Shown here piece by piece: positions 49,314 to 57,515 of a DNA stretch of 64,000 bases. Origin of the DNA: Stakelama saccharophila (GTDB taxonomy: Bacteria > Pseudomonadota > Alphaproteobacteria > Sphingomonadales > Sphingomonadaceae); NCBI RefSeq assembly GCF_032229225.1, contig NZ_CP135076.1, positions 2,275,001 to 2,339,000 on the forward strand, read 5' to 3'. The position numbers were made by a program, and so were the translations under genes. Numbering within the stretch: position 1 is the first letter of the stretch; every line of letters starts with the position of its first letter. The notes beneath the pieces are model-generated. The model did no database searches. It saw only the letters and a list, made by a program, of their open reading frames with translations, and was not told the DNA's origin.

Positions 49314-49333
49314 ATTCCTGCGCAAGCAGGAAT
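49314..49333. repeat. Short perfect hairpin ATTCCTGC/GCAGGAAT after hmgA
   Basis: An 8-bp stem with a GCAA loop, 6 bases after the hmgA stop. Its wording (ATTCCTGCGCAAGCAGGAAT) is that of a common dispersed repeat, and it may serve as hmgA's transcript end. Confidence 0.5.
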
Positions 49334-49456
49334 CCAGAGCATCCAGCGCATCGTTTGAAGCTCTAGGCGCCCTCTTTCGCAGGAGCACGATGGTCAGGAA
49401 CAAGCTGCAGCACACGGCGTTTTACAGCGGCAGAACGGGAGGACGCCGCTTGGGCC

Positions 49457-50143
49457 ATGTTTAATTGGAAGCACAAGGCGCAGGAGCGTCTGGAAGCCAT
49501 GCTCTTCGCCCATGTCGACGACCGCGCCTTTCCTTGCGTCGGCGCGAAGGCGGCGCTTGCGCGGGGAACGCTGGAGGTGCTGGCCTGCAACCGGATCGAC
49601 AGCGGCTGGGACGATGTTCGTATCCATGACGCGCTGCTCGGCTTCGCCGGCGCGTATAAGCGCGAGCCGCAGATGTACCGCAGCTTCGCCGTAATCTTCG
49701 ATGGTCCGGACGCTCTCGATGAAACGGCGTTCGAAGAGGCGCTGTGGGACCGGGTCCAGTCGCTATCGGACAAGGATGTCTGGCGCGGGCAGGATTATGA
49801 CGACCGGGTCAGCGCCGATCCCACCAATCCGCATTTTTCGCTGAGCTTCGGCGGCGAGGCGTTCTTCATCGTCGGCTTGCATCCGAACGCCAGCCGTCCG
49901 GCGCGGCGCTTCGACCGCCCTGCCCTGGTCTTCAACCTGCACGACCAGTTCGAGCGGCTGCGCGCCGAGAACAAATATGAGGGCATGCGCGAAAAGATCC
50001 TGACGCGCGACGAGGCGCTGGCGGGGTCGCGCAACCCGATGCTCGCGCGCCACGGCGATCTGAGCGAGGCACGGCAATATAGCGGGCGGAAGGTCGATGA
50101 GAACTGGCGCGCGCCCTTCGAATATCGCGGAGCGGAAAAATAG
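49457..50143 (+). CDS. YqcI/YcgG (GntA-like) heme-oxygenase-fold protein
   Basis: 228 residues of the YqcI/YcgG family, whose characterised member GntA is a heme-dependent N-hydroxylase acting on an arginine derivative in guanitoxin synthesis. Family marks: FPCVGAKAAL near residue 25, YRSFAVIF, DPTNPHFSLSFGGEAFFIVGLHP with the likely heme-ligand His residues, and RPALVFNLHDQFERLR. The substrate here is unknown; no other guanitoxin genes are visible. GGGAGG lies 13 bases upstream of ATG. The TAG stop overlaps the apparent beginning of the DUF1989 coding region in the −1 frame, implying coupling or fusion. Confidence 0.82.
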   Translation: MFNWKHKAQERLEAMLFAHVDDRAFPCVGAKAALARGTLEVLACNRIDSGWDDVRIHDALLGFAGAYKREPQMYRSFAVIFDGPDALDETAFEEALWDRVQSLSDKDVWRGQDYDDRVSADPTNPHFSLSFGGEAFFIVGLHPNASRPARRFDRPALVFNLHDQFERLRAENKYEGMREKILTRDEALAGSRNPMLARHGDLSEARQYSGRKVDENWRAPFEYRGAEK

Positions 50144-50184
50144 AACCCCAGGTCATTCCCGAACGCAGCGGCACCGCCTTCGAA

Positions 50185-50727
50185 GTGAAGAAGGGCCAGA
50201 CGCTGATCGTCATCGATCCCAGGGGCGAACAGGTCGCCGATCTCCTCTCCTTCAACGCGCGAGACATCGACGAGGTGATCTCGTCGGGGCGGACGTTCGA
50301 TTATGCCGAGCGGATCTACCTTTCGACCGGAAACAAGCTCTATTCCAACCGTTCGAACGTGATGCTGGAGATCGTCGAGGATACGGTCGGACGGCATGAT
50401 TTCCTGCTGACGCCGTGTTCGGTCGACACGTTCGATCACTTCTATCCCGACCTGCCCCGGCATCGCGGGTGTTTCGGCAATCTGGCCGAGGCGCTGGCGC
50501 CCTGGGGCATAACGCCGGCGCAGATCCCGAACGCGTTCAACTGTTTCATGAACGTGCCGGTCGATGGCGAAACCGGCGAGTTGAAGGTCCTGCCGCCGAT
50601 CAGCAGGGCCGGCGACTATATCGCCCTGCGCGCGGAGATGGACCTGATCATCGGCCTGACCGCCTGCTCGGCCCCCGATTCGAACGGCGGGACGTTCAAA
50701 CCGATCCATTACCGGATAGAGGCTTAG
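50185..50727 (+). CDS. DUF1989 (urea carboxylase-associated family) protein, start unresolved
   Basis: DUF1989 domain, 180 residues from the first conventional codon (GTG 50185). Core motifs: IDPRGEQVADLLSFNA, YLSTGNKLYSNR, CSVDTFDHFYPD, CFGNLAEALAPWGI, NAFNCFMNV. The family relates to aminomethyltransferase-like folds and often accompanies urea or guanidine metabolism; activity unknown. Coding homology clearly extends upstream to 50140 (IEPQVIPERSGTAFE in frame), but that stretch has no ATG, GTG or TTG. An ATA at 50140 lies 7 bases after GGAG and overlaps the upstream TAG; alternatively a −1 slip on AAAAA fuses it to the GntA-like protein. The GTG itself has no ribosome site. Confidence 0.8.
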   Translation: MKKGQTLIVIDPRGEQVADLLSFNARDIDEVISSGRTFDYAERIYLSTGNKLYSNRSNVMLEIVEDTVGRHDFLLTPCSVDTFDHFYPDLPRHRGCFGNLAEALAPWGITPAQIPNAFNCFMNVPVDGETGELKVLPPISRAGDYIALRAEMDLIIGLTACSAPDSNGGTFKPIHYRIEA

Positions 50728-50809
50728 AGGTACGTGCGACCAACTGCACGCCGTGCCGGATTCTTCGAGCGGCTCGGGAAGAGCCCCGTACCTCCACCCT
50801 CCTGTTTCG

Positions 50810-51559
50810 CTACCGAATAGCCTGGGTCAGCCAGCAGGGAAATGCGGCGAGGGCGAGCAGCATGCCGAGCGGCAACTGGTCGGTCGCCGAGAGCCTGCCG
50901 CGCCGCGCGAGGATCACCAGCGCCGCAACAAGGCCGATCATGCAGGCGGTGAACAGCACCAGCGGCAGATCGCGCCAGCCGAGCCACAGGCCGATCGCCC
51001 CCATCAGCTTGGCATCGCCGCCGCCCAGCCCTTCCCGCCCACGCAGGTTGCGATAGAGCGCCGCGACCGCCCACAGCACGGCGAACCCCGCGATGCCGCC
51101 GATCAGCCGGTCCTGGGTGGACGGGGCGAGGCCGAGCAGTCCCGTCGTCAGTCCGGCAAGCGCCAGCGCACCGGTGAGCAGGTCGGGAAGCCAGAAGGCC
51201 CGCAGGTCGAGCACGGCGAGCGTAAGCAGCAGCCAGCCGAATATCGCGCCCGCCACGCCCGTCCAATCCGGTGCGACGGCGGCGGCGACGAGGCCGGTAG
51301 CGAGGCCGAGCAGCTCCACCACCGGGTGCAGCCGGCCGATCGCCGCCCCGCAAGCACGGCACCGGCCCCGCTGCGCCACGTAGCTGCCAACCGGGATCAG
51401 TTCGGCGACCGTCAGCGTCCTTCCGCAGCCGTCGCATTCGGACCGTCCCTTGAGCGCCGAGCGTCCCTCCGGCCAGCGGATCGCGACGGTCGCGATGAAG
51501 CTGCCGAAGACGAGCCCGAGCGCGCCCAACGCGGCCATCCACCAGACAGGATCAGCCAC
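50810..51559 (-). CDS. Prepilin peptidase (A24 family aspartic protease)
   Basis: Polytopic inner-membrane enzyme of 249 residues that cleaves, and usually methylates, type IV prepilins or pseudopilins. Two CxxC pairs (Cys42/45 and Cys67/70) form the zinc-binding cytoplasmic loop. Catalytic aspartates are Asp118 (VLDLR) and Asp182 in GGGDAKL. The GTG start at 51559 lies inside the end of the upstream small membrane protein gene (8-base overlap). No pilin, PilB or PilC gene is in the window, so it acts on substrates encoded elsewhere. Confidence 0.92.
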   Translation of the reverse strand: MADPVWWMAALGALGLVFGSFIATVAIRWPEGRSALKGRSECDGCGRTLTVAELIPVGSYVAQRGRCRACGAAIGRLHPVVELLGLATGLVAAAVAPDWTGVAGAIFGWLLLTLAVLDLRAFWLPDLLTGALALAGLTTGLLGLAPSTQDRLIGGIAGFAVLWAVAALYRNLRGREGLGGGDAKLMGAIGLWLGWRDLPLVLFTACMIGLVAALVILARRGRLSATDQLPLGMLLALAAFPCWLTQAIR

Positions 51560-51812
51560 CCGGCTTCTTCCGGATCAGGTAGCGATAGACGCCGAAGATG
51601 TTGATGCCGAACAACACCGCATTCTGCGTGCCGAGCGCGCCGTCCTTCGACAGGAACGCGGCGACGATCCAGGCGATGCTCGACGCGACGAACACGACGA
51701 AGCCGAAACCGACGACGCGGCGGCCGAGATCAAGCGAGACCATGAAGGCCGCGGTAACACCGGTGCCGGTGGCGAACCATTTGATAGCTTGAATCAGGGG
51801 GGAATCTTCCAT
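51552..51812 (-). CDS. Small membrane protein of unknown function
   Basis: 86 residues with three probable membrane helices (about 10–28, 33–52 and 60–78), ending in a basic tail (YRYLIRKKPGG). I do not recognise a family. The ORF is supported by its fit of hydrophobic segments and by the 8-base overlap with the prepilin peptidase gene, suggesting they are co-transcribed. The ribosome site is weak. The 325 bases upstream hold two REP-like elements and no gene I can support. Confidence 0.6.
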   Translation of the reverse strand: MEDSPLIQAIKWFATGTGVTAAFMVSLDLGRRVVGFGFVVFVASSIAWIVAAFLSKDGALGTQNAVLFGINIFGVYRYLIRKKPGG

Positions 51813-51895
51813 CGTCGCTTAACGCTGTCGGATGGCGTTCGGGTTCAGCATTGTGATGAGAGTTCGCCTGCGTTCAAGGAGTTCGGTCGATTGCT

Positions 51896-51975
51896 TTCGT
51901 TATCCTGACGGTAGTCGGGATCAGAGCCCGAAGTGCTTGCGGCTTTGGATCCCGGATCAAGTCCGGGATGGCGGG
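51896..51975. repeat. Intergenic repeat (TCCTGACGG…GGATCCCGGATCAAG type), copy 1
   Basis: About 80 bases: TATCCTGACGGTAGTCGGGA, GAGCCCGAAGTGCTTGCGGC, then TTGGATCCCGGATCAAGTCC. A second, diverged copy in the same orientation begins 140 bases later. Confidence 0.55.
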
Positions 51976-52035
51976 TGTGAAGGCTTTTGCAAAATGTCGA
52001 GCGCATTCCTAGATCGGAGAGTGCAAAATCCCTTC

Positions 52036-52112
52036 GTCATCCTGACGGAAGTCAGGATCCGGAGCCCAAAGCGGCTGCGGCTCTGGGTCCCGGACCTGAT
52101 CCGGATGACGAT
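52036..52112. repeat. Intergenic repeat (TCCTGACGG…GGATCCCGGATCAAG type), copy 2
   Basis: CATCCTGACGGAAGTCAGGA, GAGCCCAAAGCGGCTGCGGC, TCTGGGTCCCGGACCTGATC, ending CGGATGACG. Same order of elements as the copy at 51896, with internal inverted repeats (TCATCC…GGATGA). It lies just before the thiolase gene. Confidence 0.55.
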
Positions 52113-52137
52113 CCGATAAAATCAGGAGAATCTCCGC

Positions 52138-53325
52138 ATGTCCGCCGATCCCGTTGTCATCCTGTCCTACGCGCGCACGCCAATGGGAAGCTTCCAGGGC
52201 TGCCTTGCCGGCGCGTCGTCGACCGAGCTGGGTGCGACCGCGGTCGGGGCGGCGATCGAGCGTGCGGGGCTGAAGGGCGACGCGGTCCAGCGCATCTATA
52301 TGGGCTGCGTGCTGCCCGCCGGGCTGGGCCAGGCGCCGGCGCGGCAGGCGGCACTGGGCGCGGGGCTGCACAAGCATATCGAGGCGACGACGATCAACAA
52401 GATGTGCGGCAGCGGCATGCAGGCGGCGATCATGGCGGCCGATGCGCTCGCCGCCGGTTCGGCCGAGCTGATGGTCGCGGGCGGCATGGAGAGCATGACC
52501 AATGCGCCCTATCTGTCGCTGCGCCACCGCTCCGGCGCGCGGCTGGGCCATGACAAGATGCTCGATCATATGTTCCTCGACGGGCTCGAGGACGCCTATG
52601 AGCCCGGCCGGCTGATGGGCAGCTTCGCCGACGAGACGGCGAAGGAATATCAGTTCACCCGCGAGGCGCAGGACGAATTCGCGATCTGCTCGCTTCAGCG
52701 TGCGCAGAAGGCGCAGGAAAGCGGCGCGTTCGACCGCGAGGTGGTGCCGGTCGAGATCACCGGGCGCAAGGGCACCGACACCATCCGCCTCGACGAACAG
52801 CCAGCGCGCGGCGATGTCGCCAAGATCCCGACGCTCAAGCCCGCCTTTTCCAAGGACGGCACCGTCACCGCCGCCAATGCCTCGTCAATCTCCGACGGCG
52901 CGGCGGCGCTGGTGATGACGCGTCAGTCGGTCGCCGACAGGCTGGGGCTGCAGCCGGTCGCCCGCGTCGTCGCACACGGCGCGCACGCCCACGAGCCGTC
53001 GCGCTTCACCACCGCGCCCGTCTCGGCGATGGAAAAGACGCTGGACAAGGCCGGCTGGACGGTTGGCGACGTCGACCTGTTCGAGGTCAACGAGGCGTTC
53101 GCCTGCGTCGCGATGATCGCGATGCGCGAGCTTTCGATTCCGCACGACGTGCTCAACGTCCATGGTGGCGGCTGCGCGCTCGGCCACCCGATCGGCGCGA
53201 GCGGCGCGCGGATCGTGGCGACGCTGCTCGCGGCGCTTCAGAATTCGGGGCAGAAGCGCGGGCTCGCCTCGCTGTGTATCGGCGGCGGCGAAGCGACCGC
53301 GATGGCAGTGGAATTGCTGGACTGA
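52138..53325 (+). CDS. Acetyl-CoA C-acyltransferase (thiolase)
   Basis: Tetrameric-type thiolase of 395 residues catalysing acyl-CoA + CoA thiolysis or the reverse acetoacetyl-CoA synthesis. Active-site Cys90 in NKMCGSGMQA, His in NEAFA-type and GGGCALGHPIGASGARI segments, and the second Cys in LCIGGGEA. AGGAG precedes the ATG. It could process acetoacetyl-CoA arising from leucine (ivd/mcc) and tyrosine (hpd/hmgA) degradation, both encoded nearby; this is inferred from pathway logic. Confidence 0.94.
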   Translation: MSADPVVILSYARTPMGSFQGCLAGASSTELGATAVGAAIERAGLKGDAVQRIYMGCVLPAGLGQAPARQAALGAGLHKHIEATTINKMCGSGMQAAIMAADALAAGSAELMVAGGMESMTNAPYLSLRHRSGARLGHDKMLDHMFLDGLEDAYEPGRLMGSFADETAKEYQFTREAQDEFAICSLQRAQKAQESGAFDREVVPVEITGRKGTDTIRLDEQPARGDVAKIPTLKPAFSKDGTVTAANASSISDGAAALVMTRQSVADRLGLQPVARVVAHGAHAHEPSRFTTAPVSAMEKTLDKAGWTVGDVDLFEVNEAFACVAMIAMRELSIPHDVLNVHGGGCALGHPIGASGARIVATLLAALQNSGQKRGLASLCIGGGEATAMAVELLD

Positions 53326-53386
53326 TCGCCGCGGCGCCGGGCAGACGGCAGGTGACGTCGTGTCCGGCATCGCCCATAGTGGCGGC

Positions 53387-55117
53387 ATGACTCCCGCCGC
53401 GCTCAGCGCCATCGTTCTGGGCATCGCGCTCGTCCTGTTCGTTTCCGAACGCGTCCGCCACGATCTCGTCGCCCTGCTGGCGCTGTTCGCTTGCCTCGCC
53501 CTCGGCCTGGTGACGCCGCAGACGGCATTCGTCGGAATGGCCGACCCCGCCGTACTGACGGTGGCGGGAATCCTCGTCATCGGCCGCGCAGTCGAGCTAT
53601 CCGGCATCGCCTCGGTCATCGCGCGTACCGTGATCCCGCAGCGCGCGCCGTTCACCGTCCGGCTGGCCCTGTTGCTGGTGGTGAGTGCGGCGCTCTCGGC
53701 CTTCATGAACAATATCGCGGCGCTGGTCATCACCATGCCGATCGCCGCCGATGTCGCCCGCGCCGCACGGCGGCCGCCGGCGGCGACGCTGATGCCGCTC
53801 GCCTTCGCCACCATCCTGGGCGGCATGACGACGCTGATCGGCACGCCGGCCAACCTGATCCTCTCCTCCGTCCGGCAGAAGGAACTCGGCGCGCCACTGG
53901 GTTTCTTCGCGATGACGCCGGTGGGCGCGGCGGTAACGGCGGTCGGGCTGCTCTATCTGGTGGTATTGGGCTGGCGCCTGCTGCCGGTCCGCCGATCGAG
54001 CGAGCGCGAGACGCGGCCGCCCTGGCGCGTGTTCGAGCTGCTGGCGCCGGCGGCGGTGGCGGGCCATCCGGTGCAACAGCTATTCCCGGTGCTGCGCCAC
54101 GCATCGGCGCGATTGCTCGCGCTGTTCCGCGACGGGGGGCGTGTCATGGTCGGTACCGCCACGCGGTTGAAGGAGGGGGACCATCTTCTCGTCATATCGC
54201 GGGTCAACCAGTGGATCGCGGCTGATCGCACGGGCCTAGACACCACGACGGCGCCGCAGGACGAAGCAGAGGTCACCGCCCGCGTCGCGGTTGCACACGG
54301 ATCCTTCCTGATCGACCAGCGGCACGAAGAGGTGCCGCTGCGCTCCGACGGCGAACTGCGCGTCGTCGCGGTGGGCCCCCGCGCTGCACGAGAGCGCCAG
54401 CCGCTGACGTCGATGGTAATTCACGCCGGGGACCAGCTTTTCCTGCGCGGGCCGCCGCAGGCGCTGAGCCGCTTCATCGCGCGGGCTCGGCTGCTGGAGA
54501 TCGACCGGCTCGATCCGCCGAGCGTCGCGCGGTCGAGTTCGGCGTTGATCCTGGCGATCTTCGTCACTGCGATCGTAATGGTGGTCGCGGAAATCACGAC
54601 GCCCACCGTCGCCTTCGTCGGGGCGGCGGTGGCGGTGGCGGCCCTGCGGCTGGTTCCGGCCGCGGAGGTCTACCGCTCGATCGACTGGAGCGTACTCGTC
54701 CTGCTGGCGGCGATGATCCCGGTCGGCCAGAGCTTCGAGACGACCGGCGCCGCCGCACAGGTCGCGCAGTTCCTCGGCCGGTCGCTGGACGGAGCGCCGC
54801 TGTTCGTCATCACGGGCGCCCTGTGCGCCACCACGCTGCTGCTTTCGATCTTCCTCAACAATGTCGCCACCGCGGTGATTATGGGGCCGCTGGCGATCGA
54901 GGCGGCGCGGCTGCTGCATTTCTCGCCCGATGCGGCGCTGCTCGCCGTGCTGATCGGGGCATCGTCCGATTTCCTGACACCGATCGGTCATCATAACAAC
55001 CTGCTGGTGATGGCGCCCGGCGGCTATCGCTTCACCGATTATTGCCGGATGGGCGGCATATTGGTGCTGCTCGTCGTCGGCACGACGGCGGCGACGCTGT
55101 CGGGCGGGTTGGGCTGA
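53387..55117 (+). CDS. SLC13/DASS family permease with TrkA-C domain
   Basis: Inner-membrane ion-coupled transporter of 576 residues. An N-terminal helix bundle (1 to about 200) with SAFMNNIAALVITMP and TTLIGTPANLILSS, a soluble RCK/TrkA-C-like insert (about 220–365; LKEGDHLLVISR, IHAGDQLFLRGP), and a second helix bundle with IFLNNVATAVIMGP and GASSDFLTPIGHHNN. The two inverted NN(V/I)A and TPIG/IGTP hairpins are typical of the superfamily. Substrates of relatives are sulfate or dicarboxylates. ATG 53387 is chosen; GTG 53360, with AGGTGA upstream, would add nine residues. Confidence 0.88.
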   Translation: MTPAALSAIVLGIALVLFVSERVRHDLVALLALFACLALGLVTPQTAFVGMADPAVLTVAGILVIGRAVELSGIASVIARTVIPQRAPFTVRLALLLVVSAALSAFMNNIAALVITMPIAADVARAARRPPAATLMPLAFATILGGMTTLIGTPANLILSSVRQKELGAPLGFFAMTPVGAAVTAVGLLYLVVLGWRLLPVRRSSERETRPPWRVFELLAPAAVAGHPVQQLFPVLRHASARLLALFRDGGRVMVGTATRLKEGDHLLVISRVNQWIAADRTGLDTTTAPQDEAEVTARVAVAHGSFLIDQRHEEVPLRSDGELRVVAVGPRAARERQPLTSMVIHAGDQLFLRGPPQALSRFIARARLLEIDRLDPPSVARSSSALILAIFVTAIVMVVAEITTPTVAFVGAAVAVAALRLVPAAEVYRSIDWSVLVLLAAMIPVGQSFETTGAAAQVAQFLGRSLDGAPLFVITGALCATTLLLSIFLNNVATAVIMGPLAIEAARLLHFSPDAALLAVLIGASSDFLTPIGHHNNLLVMAPGGYRFTDYCRMGGILVLLVVGTTAATLSGGLG

Positions 55118-55121
55118 GGCG

Positions 55122-55610
55122 TCAGAATTCCTCGCCCGGGTCGACGCCCCACAAATGCGTCTGCTCGACATAGCCGCCCCGGCCCTTCACATCGAAATAG
55201 CACCAGCCGCCCTCACAATCGCTCAGCCGACCGACGACACCGGGTTCCGCGCGCCAGTTGATCGGCGCGGCGGCATCGGCCGCATCGCGCAGCGCGGCGA
55301 TGCCGTCGGTGATGATCGCCGTCCGGCGCGAGGCGAGCAGGCCGACATGCATCCAGCCCTGCGTGCCGTCGGGATCCTCGATCTTGCGCCAGTCACCATA
55401 GATATCGATGACCTTGATCGGCAGATCGGCGCGGCGATAGAGCCAATTGATCGGATAGTTCCGACCCGGCCCGGTCCGCAGATGCGCCTTGCCCGCGGCG
55501 ATCGACGCGTAATAAGGCGTCGCCCGCTTCTGCGCGGGCGCATCGGCCGCGGCGAATGCCGCCAGGCCGAGTGCCGTCAGCCCCAGGGCAAACCATATCC
55601 AGAATCGCAT
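55122..55610 (-). CDS. Exported SH3-domain protein
   Basis: 162 residues: signal peptide (WIWFALGLTALGLAAFAAADA) then two bacterial SH3 repeats (about 36–95 and 100–158). The first has the LRTGPGRNYPINWLY signature and WMHVGLL, the second RAEPGVVGRL and GYVEQTHLWG. Such proteins bind peptidoglycan or act as periplasmic scaffold; the exact role is unknown. It converges with the permease gene, 4 bases apart, and is divergent from the dehydrogenase. Confidence 0.85.
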   Translation of the reverse strand: MRFWIWFALGLTALGLAAFAAADAPAQKRATPYYASIAAGKAHLRTGPGRNYPINWLYRRADLPIKVIDIYGDWRKIEDPDGTQGWMHVGLLASRRTAIITDGIAALRDAADAAAPINWRAEPGVVGRLSDCEGGWCYFDVKGRGGYVEQTHLWGVDPGEEF

Positions 55611-55709
55611 TACCCGTTCCCGAACTTCCGCACGGCTTCCGATCTATCCGCTCGGCCCGCAATGCTTCAACCGTTGACTGCTCGGCACGGGCGTTCCAAT
55701 CGAAAGGGC

Positions 55710-56708
55710 ATGACAGAGCGAGAACGCCCCGCCACGCCGCGCGTCGCGGTCACCCGCAAGCTGCCCGAGACCGTCGAGCATCGCATGGCCGAATTGTTCG
55801 ATGCCGTCCTGAACCGGGACGACAGGGCGATGGAACGCGATGCGCTCGCCACCGCCATGGCCGACTGCGATGTCCTGGTGCCCACCGTGACGGACACGAT
55901 CGACGCCGGGTTGATCGCCGGGGCGGGCGAGCGATTGCACCTGATCGCCAATTACGGCGCCGGGTTCGACCATATCGATCTGCAGGCGGCGCGCGCGCGC
56001 AACATCGTGGTGACCAACACGCCCGGCGTGCTGACCGACGACACCGCCGACATGACGATGGCGCTGATCCTTTCGGCACTGCGCCGCCTGGCCGAAGGTG
56101 AAAAGCTGGTGCGCAGTGGCAAATGGCGCGGCTGGGGGCCGACCGGGATGCTGGGCCGCCGCGTCGGCGGCAAGAAGCTGGGCATCGTCGGCATGGGCCG
56201 GATCGGGCAGGCCGTCGCCGCCCGCGCCCGCGCCTTCGGCCTGACGGTGCATTATCACAGCCGTTCGCGCATCGCCGAGACGCTGGAGGCCCAGCTCGGC
56301 GCCGTCTGGCACGCCGATCTGGACGAAATGCTGGGATGCATCGACATCCTGTCGATCCATACGCCGCACACGGCGGAAACCGAGCATCTGATCGACGCCC
56401 GCCGGATCGCGCTGCTGGGCGAGCAGGTCTATGTCATCAACACCGCGCGCGGCGAGATCATCGAGCAGGACGCCCTGATCGCCGCGCTGGAGGCGAACCG
56501 GATCGCGGGTGCGGGGCTGGACGTGTACGAAAACGAACCGCTGGTGGACGACCGCCTGACGCGGCTCGACAATGTCGTGCTGCTGCCGCATCTCGGCTCC
56601 GCCACCTTCGAGGGGCGTGAGGCCATGGGCCACAAGGTCATCGCCAATATCCGCACCTGGGCCGACGGCCATCGCCCGCCCGACCAAGTGCTGGAGGGCT
56701 GGGCCTGA
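55710..56708 (+). CDS. D-2-hydroxyacid dehydrogenase (glyoxylate/hydroxypyruvate reductase type)
   Basis: NAD(P)-dependent reductase of 332 residues. Rossmann motif GIVGMGRIGQ near 155, and the catalytic set Arg in INTARGEIIEQ, Glu in DVYENEP and His in LLPHLGSAT. The N-terminal RVAVTRKLPETVEHRM is that of the glycerate dehydrogenase/GyaR subgroup. It probably reduces glyoxylate or hydroxypyruvate, which would connect to malate synthase G metabolically. The ORF is open far upstream but that part overlaps the divergent SH3 gene; ATG 55710 follows AAAGGG. Confidence 0.92.
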   Translation: MTERERPATPRVAVTRKLPETVEHRMAELFDAVLNRDDRAMERDALATAMADCDVLVPTVTDTIDAGLIAGAGERLHLIANYGAGFDHIDLQAARARNIVVTNTPGVLTDDTADMTMALILSALRRLAEGEKLVRSGKWRGWGPTGMLGRRVGGKKLGIVGMGRIGQAVAARARAFGLTVHYHSRSRIAETLEAQLGAVWHADLDEMLGCIDILSIHTPHTAETEHLIDARRIALLGEQVYVINTARGEIIEQDALIAALEANRIAGAGLDVYENEPLVDDRLTRLDNVVLLPHLGSATFEGREAMGHKVIANIRTWADGHRPPDQVLEGWA

Positions 56709-56762
56709 AAGGAACCGTCGCCCGTTTTGCGTGGTTGTCGACCCGGTAACGGGAGATTGATC

Positions 56763-56975
56763 ATGCGCAAAGCGACCCTTCTGATCGCAACCACCGGCGC
56801 TGCGATGCTCGGCGGCTGTTCCAGCAACCTGGTCGAGGGCGCGGCCATCGGCGCTGCCGGCGGTGCTGCCGTCGGCGCCGCTTCCGACGACGTCAGCGTG
56901 GAGGAAGGCGCGGCCGCAGGCGGCGTCGGCGGAGCCGCGGTCGGCGCGGCGACGGCCGACGAGGACCCCGATTAA
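56763..56975 (+). CDS. Small glycine-zipper lipoprotein
   Basis: 70 residues with a lipoprotein signal (RKATLLIATTGAAMLGGC; lipobox LGGC, acylated Cys18). The mature part is two glycine-zipper segments ([14 protein letters not shown] and AAAGGVGGAAVGAA) separated by an acidic linker, and it ends in EDPD. GGGAG precedes the ATG. It resembles small YMGG/glycine-zipper proteins of the proteobacterial envelope; function unknown. Confidence 0.8.
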   Translation: MRKATLLIATTGAAMLGGCSSNLVEGAAIGAAGGAAVGAASDDVSVEEGAAAGGVGGAAVGAATADEDPD

Positions 56976-57515
56976 AACGGCGGATGCGGCAGATTGAACA
57001 TCTCGTGAAGTTCGAACCCATATCCTGTGCCCATCTTCGCGGGAACACAGGATAAGGCACGAGGCTCTTCCTGAATGATGCCTCTGCGAAAGGCGCGAAA
57101 TGGAAACCTCTTTCGTCATGCTGAACTTGTTTCAGCATCCACTTGGCTGCAATATTAAATGCTTAAACTGAGCGGCTCGGTGGGCCCCGGCCTTCACCGG
57201 GGTGACGAGAATGGGTCTCGCAGAGGCATCCTGAATCGGCCCAAGGACCCGGCATGACGTCCAAGGTTGGTCGAACCGAACCTAGTTTTGGGCGTTTTCA
57301 ACTGCGGGGCAGCCTTCGGGTGAGCAGATCGCCATGCGTGCCCCCCGCGCCCGCCATCGGCAGCATACTGCAACTACGTCGAAGCACCTTATGGTGACGG
57401 CGCGGCGCGGCCGCCGTCACAAACGGCATCGGCATCCATCTCGCTACGCCGCATTCTTTCGGCACGGCGGCGCGCGATCCTGGTTACGGAGCTGCTCCGC
57501 GCCCTTCCCGCCCGA
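56976..57515. repeat. Gene-free 540-base stretch with several repeat fragments
   Basis: I find no supportable gene. It holds CCTGTGCCCATCTTCGCGGG followed by AACACAGG (57025–57052), a single arm of the GTCATGCTGAACTTGTTTCA element (57115 onward), CCCCGGCCTTCACCGGGGTG (57185 onward), and a hairpin GTGACGGC…GCCGTCAC (57394–57420). It looks like a decay zone of dispersed repeats between two operons. Confidence 0.5.

Noticed and set aside
57394..57420. Possible small RNA or terminator hairpin GTGACGGC/GCCGTCAC
   Set aside because: No U tract, promoter or conserved context; kept only as part of the repeat-rich gap.
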